Shown: positions 44,601-56,033 of the stretch, in pieces
How positions within the stretch are numbered: the stretch's first letter is position 1
Layout of the letters: each line of letters starts with the position of its first letter
Made by a program: the position numbers and the translations under genes
Origin: Cystobasidiopsis lactophilus
Taxonomy: Eukaryota > Basidiomycota > Agaricostilbomycetes > Agaricostilbales > Chionosphaeraceae
Direction: 5' to 3'
Length of the DNA stretch: 64,000 bases
Assembly: GCA_001599975.1 (NCBI GenBank)
Contig: BCIO01000001.1
Location: 1,860,001 to 1,924,000 of the forward strand
Notes under the pieces: generated by a model
What the model was told of the DNA's origin: nothing
Databases searched by the model: none
Seen by the model: only the letters and a program-made list of their open reading frames with translations

Positions 44601-45665
44601 GCCAAGTCTACCGCGGCCGCCTGGGCTCCGAGACGCCCATCATGGTCGATTCCAAGGGCTCAACAGGCGTGGCTGCTGGTGGCCTCACCTTTGCGGCTGT
44701 CGAAGCGGTTCGTGGTGTTCTTGCCTTTTCAGTGCCGATGCCGGGACTGATCTTCTCGAGCTTTCGCGAAACAGGCGGATTTGGAGCTCACACGCGACGA
44801 ATACTTGCGGCAGCAGCAGGACGACGCTTGGGAGACGGGCAGCATGGTCTCATCCGCCATGACCACCACGCCTTCAGGCGCCGGGCCAGAGAAGGAGTAC
44901 TTCGACCAGCAACGGCGGCAATACCTCCAGCGCGGGCCCATCCCGACACCTGGCAGCGAGTATGGGTATGGTGGCGACGACCGGCGGCGGTCCCGAGCCG
45001 ACTCGATGGCTTCGCAAGAGAACTTGCTCGGCGGCCGAGCTGCGCCCGCCTACACCCAGCCTGGCTATTACAACCAATATCCGACCTCGCAATCGGCTGC
45101 CACCTCCTACGCTGACCTGCCTGGCACAGAGGCTGAGGTGGCGAGGGAGTCGATCGACTTGTCGGCCTACACGTCCGACCCGCGGATGACGTTCCAGCAG
45201 CAGCCCCAGATGCACCCGCAGCACCACGCCCGCAACTACTCGGTCGACTCGACGGCCTCCTCGTCCCGCGGTGGCGGCCCAGGCGGCTACCCCATGAGCA
45301 ACGCGCCCTCCTACCACTCTCGCGACGCCTACGGGCCGTCCGAGTACCCTCCTACCCGCTCCTCGCCCGTCCAGCGCTCCTCCCCCACCCAGCCGCGCAT
45401 GGGCAGCCCCGAATACGCGCCTAGCCAATCGGGCACCTTTGGCCACCGCCAGGGTTCCCCCTCGGTGTCGTCGTCGCTCGGTGGCGGCCCGCCTGCTGGG
45501 ATCAGGGGCGCTCGCAACATGTCGCCCTCGCCCTCGATGGAAGGCCTTAATCAGCAACAGCGACAACCCAGGACTTCCAGCTCGTCGCAGCAACCCTATT
45601 GGGCCGGGCAGCAACCGCCCTCTCAGTCGCCAACGTCTAGATACAACAATAATTACAATCCTTAG
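41676..45665 (+). CDS. CSC1/OSCA-type calcium-permeable stress-gated cation channel
   Basis: Thirteen exons (41676-41700, 41758-41799, 41858-41872, 41950-42026, 42097-42272, 42357-42578, 42647-42833, 42889-43425, 43484-44121, 44185-44332, 44391-44395, 44449-44707, 44775-45665) give about 1073 residues. Eleven or so membrane helices are visible, starting with VINLVVTASFSVGVILLFSI. Family landmarks: the cytosolic loop with PKYKYSDDKHRPPKIS, NPLL-like helix 1-2 region, DLIWSNLTKSD before the second membrane block, LPPFLGIVLQLVLPMIFRAL and NRLLFALIFMQLMMGL. OSCA/TMEM63 proteins are mechanosensitive plasma-membrane channels. The 300-residue tail is Gln/Ser/Pro-rich and disordered. Introns 1 and 2 use GC donors (41701, 41800), exon 3 is 15 nt and exon 11 is inferred to be 5 nt. 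Confidence 0.9.
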
Positions 45666-45805
45666 CTTGACTCTCTTCATGGACCATTTTCTTTCGAGAA
45701 GAAGAATACTTGTAATCTCCACAATCGTTTGCATTTTCATCCAGGCGGGCCCAAGAACACAGGGAGCGCAACCCAGGCTCTTCCGCACACGTCGAACACT
45801 TCGCC

Positions 45806-47762
45806 ATGGATTATGGCGATGAGGTCCGTCTTTGGCCTCCTGGTCTTCTGATCTGGTCTTAGTTAGAGCGCACTGCAGGACAACTTTGCATCGGTGGCGT
45901 GGGACCGAGAGGCGTCGTCGCCGCCAGCGAGTGCCGCCGCCGCCCTTGCCCCAGCTGCTCCTGTCAGCGTCGAGTCCGCGCCAGCTCCGGTGGCTTCCTC
46001 GTCCAGCCCAGTAGCGCCGATTGAAGGCATCGACAAGCCGTACACCCTCAAGGTAGCGCGCTTGCTAGGACGGCGGGGAGATGAGTGTGGATTGACAGGC
46101 TTGCGCAGGTCGCCCTTCGAGAGCCGGTCAAGGAGCTGGAAGGGTCCAAGGACTCGTTCGTGTCTTACGCTGTGATCGGAGAGGTGCGTCCTCGGTTCGC
46201 CCAGCTATAGCAGTGCCAAACGCTCAGGCTGGCAACCAAAGACGGATCTGGCTGGCTTCCACGGCTCAAAGTTCCAGTCCCGGCGCCGCTTCCAGGACTT
46301 TGTCTTCCTCCGCAACCACCTCAAGGCCGACTACCCAGCATGCGTGGTGCCGCCGTTGCCGGGCAAACACCGCATGGGTTCGTCGCTGCTCCCTACATCA
46401 TCAGCCGTGTTGAAAGCTGATCGCATGCTTTGTTGCCGAACAGAGTATATCACAGGCGACAGGTTCAGCCCAGAGTTTGTGGAGAAGCGCAGAGTAGAGT
46501 GCGTTGGATCGTCCACCTTCGAACTCAGCAGATTTGGGCTGAGCTGCTGGTTCGAACGCACAGTCTTGACCGCTTCCTCCAGCGGCTCGCTCGACACCCG
46601 ACTCTAGCGCGCACGCCTTTGGTGCAAGCATTCTTAGAGTCCACAGAATGGGTTCGTGGTTTCCTCCTTCCAAGCAATGGAAGCTCTTTGCTGACGCTAC
46701 CGCCATCAACAGAACACCAAGATGCACCAGTTCTCCCACCCCCTGCACTCGCCCTCGGGCGCCAACGAGGACGGCAGCCTGCTGGACAACGTGACGGACA
46801 CGCTGCTCAACGCGTTCAGCAAGCTGCGCAAGCCGGACGACCGGTTCGTCGAGATCAAGGACGAGCTCGACAAGTTTGACGAGGCGCTCGCCGGCGTCGA
46901 CCGCATCGAGATCCGCGCCCGCTCCAGAACTTCAGGTTCGCCCCTTTCCTACCCTTTGAGACGTTGCACGCTGCGCGATTCTGAAGTCGGTGTCGGTTGG
47001 TCGAACAGACTTATCAAACGACTACGACGCCCTAGCTTCCTCCATCCAAGGCCTGGCCTACCTCGAGTCCGGCATCACCGACCAGCTTTCCCGCTTCGAG
47101 TCCTCCTTAGCGCTCTTCTCCCGCACCTTGTCCCACTCCACCTCGCTCACCATCGACCCGTTCCTCGACCACCTCGCCGCCTTGCTCTCCTACTCCCACT
47201 CCTTCCGCTCCGTCCTCAAGCTGCGAGACCAGAAGCAGCTCGATTTTGAGGAGCTCTCGGCCTACCTCTCCAACACCACCACCGAGCGCGACCGCCTCGC
47301 CGCCGGCTTGGCGTCCAGCCCAGGCTTAGGCGGCTACTTCAAGCAGAAAGTCGACGCTTTAAGAGGGGCCGATGCAGAGTTTGGGCGGGAAAGCCGGATC
47401 TCAAAGCTGGACGGCAAGATCAAGGAGGTTCGTGGTTCCTTACTACCTTTGGCCACTTGTTTGGCTTACGGGAAGAAAACGCAAACAGCTACAAGAGGCC
47501 GTCTTGACCGCGCAAGAGACGTCCGAGTCGTTCAACGCCCAGGTGCTCCGCGAGCACGCCATCTTCCAGCGCTCCAAGAAGCTCGAGATGAAGGAGCTCC
47601 TCGCCAACTTTGCTGCCGGGCAGATCGCTTTCTACCAAAAGGTGCGCTTTCGTGACCCCTTTCCCCCCAGATGCTTTGCGAGCCTGACTGGTCTCCATGG
47701 TTGATCAGGCGATTGAGGGCTTTGAAGCTTGCGTGCCCGCTTTGCAGACGATCAAGAGCTAG
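45806..47762 (+). CDS. SNX4: sorting nexin SNX4/ATG24 (PX-BAR)
   Basis: Ten exons (45806-45823, 45879-46052, 46109-46183, 46242-46377, 46444-46498, 46564-46651, 46713-46935, 47009-47427, 47489-47641, 47709-47762) give 464 residues. After an Ala/Pro/Ser-rich N-terminus the PX domain shows SFVSYAVIGETDLAGF, RRRFQDFVFLRNHL with the phosphoinositide-binding Arg, VVPPLPGKHRM, YITGDRFSPEFVEKRRV and FLQRLARHPTL. The BAR region follows as long helices (LLDNVTDTLLNAFSKL, DYDALASSIQGLAYLESGI, ELQEAVLTAQET). SNX4 binds PI3P and sorts cargo from endosomes, and with Atg20 acts in selective autophagy. Four donors here read GTTCG rather than GTRAG. Confidence 0.9.
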
Positions 47763-48094
47763 CTTCTCTTTTCGTGTTCCGGCTCTGGTCCTCGGAGAAT
47801 GGGGTCCAATGGACGCTCTGGGCTGTTGCGGGTGTCGAGGGGTTTTCCCACTCGCTTTGTTTAAGGGCTACGCACACCGAAACCCTTTTTATATTTGACC
47901 CCACAGGGCGGGAAATGGCATGCTGTAATTTGCTCATCACAGTCCAGAAGGGTGCTGGCACACGCCCGCTAACTGCAGTCCGGGCCGAATGCCAATAAGG
48001 CAGGCGGTGGCAAACGGCTTTAAGCTCACGAGAAGCCTCAAGGGATGGTCTCTATTGACAATGCTCGAAAAGGTGGTACAATGGGGCTGGGCCT
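47763..48094. other. convergent spacer
   Basis: This 332-base stretch holds the 3' ends of SNX4 (plus) and XPB (minus). I see no gene or repeat in it. Confidence 0.5.
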
Positions 48095-51000
48095 TTAGTT
48101 CTGCTGCTGCTTGCGCTTCTCCTTGAGCAAGGCATCGCGCTTCTTGAACAGCTTGTGCTTGTTCCGCCCGCCTTGCTCCTTGGCCAGCTGCTTGTTCGCC
48201 GACCGGTTCGTTTCGACATAAGACATGGTTCCAGCTCTGTCCCATTTGATAGTGAGCAGTGAGGGCATGAAATGGAGAACGATGGACGAACCCGCTGAGC
48301 GCGTTGAGGCTCCCGGCGATGCGCTTGGCGCCCGTCTTCTTGTTCGCTCCGGCTGGGCCACCAAAGCTCTTGGTGGTGATGTCGCCGGGAAGATCGTCGT
48401 CGGCCGCCACCACATCGCCACCCAAGTCGGCCTTGTCCTCGCTCTGCTGCAAGACCGAGCCCAGCAGCTCGATCTGCTCCTTCTGAGTCGGGTACACGAG
48501 ATCGGGCGTTTGCTCCAAGCCTTCGAGCTGCGTGATCACCTTGAAAGCGTAGCCCTGGTCGATCAGGAACTGCTGCCGCTTGGTGGAGTAGAACATTTCC
48601 TCGGTCTGTCGAATTTTACGTCTCTAAGTTTGTGGCCAGCAGAAAGCACTTGGTCCTAGCGGAAGCACTCACATCACGCGACACCAACGAGTAGAAGAAA
48701 GCGTTGAAGCCTGTCGCCAAGTGAGTTGAGTGACTAGCCCCTTGCAATCGAATAGGAGGCTCGACTCACCTTCGTCATTGCGGCGCTTGGCTCGGAGAAT
48801 GCGGCCAAGGCGTTGAGCCTCTTGCCTACGCGAACCGAAATGCGACGAGATTTGGATGAGGCAGGTCGCCTCCGGCAAATCGATCGAGGTGTCGCCAACT
48901 TTTGACAGAAAGATGCAGTTCACTGTTCAAGACTACGAATTTAGTCCTGTATATACTCGCAGAGGACTATTTGACTGTCTCACCCATAGGGTTGTGCTGG
49001 AAATTCTGGAGGATGCGGACGCGTTCCACTTGAGGGGTCCCGCCATGGATGTAGAGCTTTCGAAGCTTTTTGGCGTAGGCCTGTAGACAGCAGTTGAGCA
49101 ACGACAGTGGGAAGGCAATGCGCACGGGCCAAGACCAGGCAGCTTACCTCGAGGGCATACACATTATCGCTGAACACGATGATCTTGTCCCCTCGGTCCT
49201 CGTGGTACTTGATAAGAAACTGGCACGCTTGGAACTTGCGGGGGTTCATGGCGTAAAGCAGCATCCGTTTGCGCGACTTTTCTCTCAAATACTCCCGGTA
49301 GAACTCTGGCGTCATGTTGCACCAAACTTCGGCGCACTGGTTTGCACATGGGAGGTAAGCGAGTTTAACGAGAGCGAAGACAAATCGGGAACGCACCTGA
49401 ACATTGGCAATGTGCCCGTCCTTGGCCAGATCCATCCAGTTCGCCTCGTACAACTTGGGTCCGATCAGAAAGTTGAGATCATCGATCTTGTCGTCTTCTC
49501 TGACCAAGGTTGCTGGGAAACAGAAAAAGTCAGATGAGGCAATCGGAGCGCCAGCAGAAGAGAAGCAAACCAGTGAGCCCAAGCTTGGCGTGGGCCTTGA
49601 TGGTCGAAACCACTTTGCGGAACATGGCGGCCGGAACGACATGCACCTCGTCCAACAAGATGAAACCCCATTCTCGGGAGGTCAAGAATTCCATCATCTT
49701 GGCCGCATCGTGCGATCGCTTCTGGCGGTTTGCCACCATTGAGTAGGTCGATACAACGATGCCGGACGCCCCAATGAACTGTAACAATCGTGCTTAATCG
49801 CATGATCAAAGACAAGAGCAGGAGAACAGGGGGCCCACTTTCTCCTTCTGATCGGAGGTGAAAATGGCAATTTGCCGATCTTGAATCGTGCTCCACTGCA
49901 GGAACTGCTGCTTCCATTGGAGCACGCTGACTGACGAAGTACAGAGAATGAGGACCGATTTCTTGATCGTGCAAGCGGCCGTGATGCCGACGAGGGTTTT
50001 TCCTGCGCCACAGGGCAGAACAATGATGCCAGAACGGGCCCGCCTACACGTCGACCATTAAGTTCGGGTAAGCGTAAGTAGAGACAGGAGTCGTACCCGT
50101 TGCCGAACATTTTGCTCAAGGACTTTTCTTGGTAAGGACGGATCATGGTCGTGGGTTTCAGGTCGATCTCAAGATTCGGATTGACTGTGTCGTTTCGAAA
50201 GTCGTACTCTTCCAGCATGGGATACTCCAAGGCCACAGCCTGACGCTTGACTGCTTCAATCTCGGCCGCCTTGATTTCGAAGGCGTGCACATTGTCGTCG
50301 TCATCGAGTTCATCCTCTGCTCCCGGCGTCAACAGCGTCCGGTTTACCTCTCTGGTGAGACGTACCTCGGTCCAGACCGACAACAGCACTAAAAAGAGCG
50401 TAATCATCCTCGGCCTGTTGGGCCGGCGTCTTCTCCGACTCGATCGCGTTCGCCACCGCCTGCAGCCCGGTGATGACCTCTGTCTGCTTTTGGGCGTCCT
50501 TGGTGCCCGGAATGACGAGACCAGCCATTTTGGGGGCTTTCTCCTTCTCCAGCTCTGCCTGCTCCTGAACTCGCGCTCCTCCAACAACCGCATCTTGCAG
50601 CAGCATCCTCAGCGTCTCGGGTTGGCTAGACTCGACGTAGTAGCGGTTGTGCTTCAAAACAAGTTTGACCTTGCCATAAGAGTTGGTGCGGTCGCGGATG
50701 AATTCGACGATCTCTTTTGGGACGGGCACTTTCGACAGCCGATTCAAGACCTCCACGATGTCGTCGGTTTCCAATCCCACCGACACGGCAGCGTAGAGAG
50801 AGTGGCTGGTGAGCTTGTACTCATGCATGTGTCTGGGAGCGCAAAACGGGAGTTTTTATGAGATGAGTCATTTGCCCATTGGAAGCGCACTCACGCTGGC
50901 CGTGACACTGGCTCGGCGATGGCGACCAGAAAGTCTTGCGCTTGAGCAGCTAACGGGTGGAAAGCTTCCAGAATGATCGTCCGATTGACAGGGGAGATGT

Positions 51001-51470
51001 ACAAAGGTCGAGAGGCGTGATCGCCTTTCAAGGGCAGGGCCGAAAAGTCAGCGTGAAAGGCGGACGAGACCATGTCTGGCGAGACGTCTCGAAGGGCAAT
51101 GGGCAGCATCTGGGTACCGTCATCATTGACATAGGTCGATGGCGTCGAAGGCTTGGACTTCTTGCTGGAACGGGTGGACGGCGCTGAGCTCTTGGGCTTC
51201 CGCTTTGCTGGGGCGGAAGGCGAGGCGGGCGCGGTGTATTCGTCGTCGGAGGGGACGCTGCCGTCTGAAACGTAGGCGTCTTCAAGGTTCTCATCGTAAC
51301 CATCCTCGTCGTCGTCGCTGGAGATGACCTGCGGCGTAGCAGCACCGGAAGCGGACGACGCTGGCTTCGATGGCCCAGCTGCTCATTCCACATCGGTAAA
51401 GGCCCTTTCTGAGGCCTGCGGCGAGCTTACCAGATGACCCAGAATAGGTGAAGCTGACCTTGGGAGGCAT
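48095..51470 (-). CDS. SSL2: TFIIH DNA helicase/translocase XPB (SSL2/RAD25)
   Basis: Thirteen exons (51470-51431, 51378-50895, 50832-50366, 50316-50097, 50043-49839, 49778-49571, 49512-49397, 49336-49148, 49080-48984, 48922-48770, 48710-48673, 48605-48292, 48236-48095) give 890 residues. XPB is the 3'-5' translocase of TFIIH, opening promoters and acting in nucleotide-excision repair. Visible: damage-recognition region near [20 protein letters not shown], Walker [11 protein letters not shown], motif [11 protein letters not shown], the RED motif in [27 protein letters not shown], and motif [16 protein letters not shown]. An acidic and Lys-rich N-terminus precedes. All joins restore the helicase motifs. 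It starts 86 bases from the VPS11 stop. Confidence 0.96.
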
Positions 51471-51556
51471 TGTGGCTCCTCAAGGATCGTTGCTCGCTTC
51501 AAGGGCCCGCCACGCTCTTTTGGCGGCGGGCCCGTGGCTTTGCCACCCGTGGGTTT

Positions 51557-54500
51557 CTAGCGGTGTTGCATGATACCCTTGCCAAACCACTCTGCTACAA
51601 CAGAGAACGGGTCCTCCGACTCGGCCACCTCTTCCAAGAAGAAGTCCTGCCTGCCAGCCAAAGCTTCGTTGTTGCGCTTGATCTCCTTGATCATGCCGTG
51701 CTCCCTCGCACACAAAGGGCAGTCGGGCTCGGTCGAGTCGTCCATGTCTATCAAGCAGCGCTGGTGGAAAGAGTGCTTGCACATGAAGCTGTTCAGGCCC
51801 GGAACAGTGAGCAAAAGCGGTAACAAGAAAGCAAACGGGCAACGACTGACTGGACGGCAGGCAGGTCCAGGCTGCCACCGCATGCACTGCACCGGGTGAT
51901 TTGGAAGACTTGCGGGTTTGTCCGATCCATCAGTTGCGCGATCTCTCGTCTCTTTTCGTCCACCTCCTTGCGGTAGCTATCGATGAGAGCGCGATCGGAG
52001 TCGATTTCCTCCCGTTCTGATGATAATGTTCTGCTGAGATAGCGCTTCATGAGACCAATGGATGCCACGCCATTCCGGCCCAGCAGCCTGACGACTTCGA
52101 CCGGCTTCATGAGGTGCCTCTGGTCAATCTGATCCAGCAGGCGCTCGATGTCCTCGGTGTGCTTGTTCATGAGCGAGGCATCCGAGGACAGCCACCGGAG
52201 GGCGACCCGGTAGAGCTGTGGGTGGGGGTCGCCAAATTTCCATAGTGACTGCAAAGTTCGGTACGAGTCCGAGTTCGACATGTGATAGCGGAAGATGTCT
52301 TCAACCATGCCAAGCTGCTCGTAAAGAAGAAGGAAGCCGGCTTCGAAGGGCCCCGTGACGCAAACAAGGAGGGCCTGGGCCGGGTCGTAAGGTGTCTTGT
52401 CTGGCGTCTTGAGTAAGTCGAGTGCCTTCTCCTCCATCGCTTTACTTTGCGCGGGGTTCTTGCGAGACAGCGCCAGATAGAGTTCCAAAAGCGTGTTGCA
52501 GATGGCTTTCTGCTGGGCCTTTGCGTCGGCCGACAGCTGCTCTTCTGGCGCCGCATACCGCCGCCGCAGGACGGTCTCCAAAAAGGTCACAAATTGCTCT
52601 TCGAAGTCGATGAAGTGAGCGAAAAAGATCTGGGGGGATGGGGCATCGTCAACGACGATAAAGTCGGGCTCGCTGTCGACGGACGATGGAACTTGAGAAT
52701 GCGTGTGAAGCCCCGACCTTCGATTGGCCGAGTTGGTCACCGACAGTGGGGGAGAAACAAGATTGCTCTGGGAGGCGACTGACGCAGCCGACTTTTGGTT
52801 GGCCTGGGCGGCCCCGGGGTAGGGAAGATAGGAGAGGTAGCCTGCGCCTGGTGGCTGTGGAGTTTGGAAGGGCGAGTCGGCCCCGTTCACAGGGAGAGCG
52901 TCGAGGGTGCCGCAGCACAAGTCGATCAGAAGGTGGGTCATTTCGTCCGGTAGGTGCTTCAAAAGCAGTTTGGCATACCGGGCGAGTTCGGTCTCGGCCT
53001 GGGCAAAAGTCAGTGCGAGCGACAATCGTCTGTGCAAAATCAACTCACTGCACTCGACCCCATGCCCCTAATGTAATGGGCTGCTTCTTTCCAGTCCTCC
53101 CGGTCCTCGATTTGAATCCGCAAGTACTCTTCAGATTGTCCGTAGCGTTTCGCCAGGTAGACAGCGTGGTCGAAGTAGCCCGCTTGTCGAGTGACCCGGA
53201 TGGCAGTGTCTAGATCAAAAGGCGGCCCGCCATCGGATGAAGAAAGTGCCGAAGCCTTGAGGAAAGAGTCCAAGCGAGAGACATCCTTGAGCTTGGTGTA
53301 GCAATTGAGCAGGAGCGAAGTGTGCGCAGGGTTGGCGAGATTGCTGGAATGCAAGGCTTCTAAAAACGACGTTAGGTTGTGAATGCGCTGGGCGTCCAGG
53401 AACTGAGCCCGAGGTTAGCGCGCCATCTCATGGAAAGAGTAGCACGATCACGCACTTTTCGAATCACGAAGCTCGGTTCGGTGTAGCCTATTGTCAACAA
53501 GAATTGATCCATTGCTCCGTCAAAGTCCCCCTTTTGATAGAGATAGTCGCCGTAGCGTCGGTGGATCTCGCTAAGCTCCTTGTCATCGAACCCCGCTGTT
53601 GACTCTGCCAGGCCCAAAGCGAGCAAATACAAAGACTTGGAGAACAAGATCTCGAGCTTGGCAGAAGTCGAGATTTCTTCCATTTTGGTGAGCTGATTGA
53701 ACAACCATCAGTCAAACGATTCGCAGAAAATGAGTGAGGCCGCGCATACCTTTCCCGTGTGGCTCAAGATCCATACTCGGCCCCACTGCACAAAAACGTC
53801 TCTCACTCCTTCTTCGAAAGCGCTAGAGTGGGCTGTTTTATTTGAGTCAGAGCAACTCGGAGACCAAGGCGAGAGTAGAGGAGCGCTGACCAATAAACTT
53901 GTGGCTCATTTCGAACAAGCCGACCCGAGCGATGTCGTTTTTGGTGTCCCATCCCTGGTTCTTGGCCACAAACTGCCGTACCGTAGCAGAGTTGGAGGCG
54001 GCGGTCGGTGCAAACGGCGGCGACACGATGATCAAGTAGTTATTGAATAAATGGACGGATGATTTGCTCCCTGGTACGTCTCAATCACAGTTGATCAACG
54101 GGGGACAAAAGAAGAGTGCCTACCCTCGTAGGCGTAACAAGCCTCCCTCGACTCTGCAGAGTAGACGTAGATGGCTTCGTCCCGAGCTAAAACGAGCTTG
54201 CCCTCCGGCGTAGCCACAGAGCAATTCACCCCAGCTCCGATGTCGTCTAGGATGGTTGGGGTACTCGATTTACCGTTGGCGGCATACGTTAGGACGCGGT
54301 TGGTCGTCACCACAAACAGCGTTCCAAGCGAGGCGGTAGCCTTGACGGTGTCCTGAGAGAAGGCTAGCCCTGTAACTGGCTCAACTGTAGACTGATGTAG
54401 TATTCTGGGCTTTGGGATAGGTGCTGGAGTCGAAGAAGAGGATCCAACCGCTTGGTCGAGGTGGCGGGTGAGAAGCACAGTACCATCGGCCAAGCCAACG

Positions 54501-55180
54501 GCGACGTGCGACAAAGAGGGGGTGATAGCCAAAGCGGAAACAGGATGTGGTTGGGGAAGCGTCAAGGGGCCGGACGCAACAAGGCGGGGTTCCAAAGTCA
54601 CCTTGCGGGTAGAAAGCGACCACACCTTCAAGACGGGAAAGTTTGATGACTCTTCCTCCTGTTTGGCATTGGTCAGACAGGAAAGAGAAAACCCTGATAG
54701 TTTCCTTACCCCGACGGTGATGATAATGCCTCGGGTCGCCGCGAAGGCAGCATGAGTGACACGGCCGGCCTGGTGTGCCAGCCAAGACTGGGTTATTGTG
54801 AAGTCGGGAGCACTGATCAGATGGAGGTGCCCGTTGATGTCAGCAATTAAGATGGATGACTGTCCACACGCTGTCGTGGAGATTTCGTAGGTCTGTGGGC
54901 GGAAGACACCCATTGAGCACCCTGGAGCCGAGCGCTCGAGAGACAACAACTGACCCTTCGAAAGGCCTCTGGCGTGCTCTCAGGGTCGTTGACATCTTGA
55001 ACGGCCTGAAAGAACGGACAATCAGGCTGAGTGCAGGCAACTCTGGACGAGGGAGGATGGCACGCACAAAGAGGTCGAAGAAGGAGAACTGCCGCAGCTG
55101 GAGGCGAAACGGCCTTCAGCTCTAGGCATCACAGAGATCACAAGACTGCATACCGCTGGCGCAATGGCCCGATCTGCCAT
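51557..55180 (-). CDS. VPS11: vacuolar sorting protein VPS11 (HOPS/CORVET core subunit)
   Basis: Eleven exons (55180-55154, 55097-55068, 55005-54955, 54892-54710, 54658-54124, 54070-53891, 53832-53750, 53692-53456, 53402-53049, 52998-51851, 51788-51557) give 1019 residues. It begins LRQFSFFDLFAVQDV, has an N-terminal beta-propeller, then the alpha-solenoid with FVIRKFLDAQRIHNLT and LLLNCYTKLKDV, and ends in a RING-H2 domain (CSACGGSLDL, VHFMCKHSFHQRC, CPLC). VPS11 is shared by the CORVET and HOPS tethers in endosome and vacuole fusion; its RING binds VPS18. About 70 residues of Ser/Pro-rich sequence are inserted in the solenoid near the middle. The first two coding exons are 27 and 30 nt. Confidence 0.95.
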
Positions 55181-55201
55181 CGCCGCAAGTCGACGCAGCG
55201 G

Positions 55202-55240
55202 ATGAAGCGCCTCTCCTTCCGAGCCAGCCAGCCAGACTAA
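55202..55240 (+). promoter_or_regulatory. upstream ORF in the FCF2 leader
   Basis: A 12-codon frame (MKRLSFRASQPD, then TAA) ends two bases before the FCF2 start at 55243. If the transcript starts upstream of 55202, scanning ribosomes would meet it first, so it could dampen FCF2 translation or rely on reinitiation. It lies in the 62-base space shared with VPS11. Confidence 0.45.
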
Positions 55241-55242
55241 AG

Positions 55243-55966
55243 ATGAGCGACTCAGAATCTGACTTTGACGACTTGCTTCAAGCTGCAAGAGAGCACGGGA
55301 ACGCAACCAAGGACGGTCTGGCCGGGCAGGACAGCCTCGTCCACTTTGAGAGCAGCCCTGCGAAAATTCCTGCCGTGGCGAGAGCCATCCCGCCAGTAGC
55401 CTCGACGTCAAAAGCCGTGCCGCCAGACAACTTCGGCAAGATGCCGCGCAAGTTTATGTCCAAGAAGGAATATAAAAAGTCGCTGCCGTCGACCTACACG
55501 ACGGGCTCGGATTGGTTCGATATGCCCGCCGCCCCAACAGACCCTTCGCCAGAGCTCAAGAGGGAGGTGGCGGCCATGCGATTAAGTGGTGCTATTGATC
55601 CCAAGCGGTTCCTAAGGGGAGAGGCCAAGAAAGCTTCCAGCAAGCTGCCGGATCACTTTCAGGCAAGTCATGCCCAGCCCCTTTGCTCCCGCCCTGCCAA
55701 TTATGTTCCTGACAAATTGCTTGCAGTTTGGCCACATCATCCCCACTTCTCATCCTGCGTCGAACGATACCCGAGGCCCAGGCAAAGCCGGCAAGAAGCG
55801 CTCGTTTTTGTCCGAGCTAACTAAGGACGAGGACATCAAGGCATACAGCAAGCGAAAGTACTTAGAGACGCAAGAGCGGGCCTCTTCGGGCGGCAAGAAG
55901 TATGCCAAGGAGAGACAGAGGGCTCGCAATGGTCGGAAGAGCACGGCTGGGGTCAAGCGGAAGTAA
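55243..55966 (+). CDS. FCF2: rRNA-processing protein FCF2
   Basis: Two exons (55243-55662, 55727-55966) give 219 residues. The Fcf2 domain is clear: RKFMSKKEYKKSLPSTYTTG, DWFDMPAAP, LKREVAAMRLSGAIDPKRF, and across the splice LPDHFQFGHIIPTSHPAS. The C-terminus is Lys/Arg-rich. FCF2 is a nucleolar SSU-processome factor needed for early pre-rRNA cleavages. The single intron (55663-55726) has a GC donor in the ideal context CAG/GCAAGT; no GT donor gives the conserved join. It is divergent from VPS11 with 62 bases between starts and convergent with TAM41 at 66 bases. Confidence 0.93.
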
Positions 55967-56033
55967 GGGAGAAGGCGCGTCGCCATGCTAAATGCTTCTA
56001 TGTACAATTCATGCCAGCGGTTGGGGTGAAACT

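Noticed and set aside
44874-45788. 304-codon minus-strand open frame opposite the CSC1 tail
   Set aside because: It is antisense to a GC-rich disordered tail, Arg/Gly-rich with no recognisable domain.
46499-46563. tRNA-like element in an SNX4 intron (7-bp terminal pairing and GGTTCGAAC)
   Set aside because: The TTCGAA sequence overlaps the would-be acceptor strand, leaving no room for a T-stem, and D and anticodon arms do not form. It is better explained as an intron.
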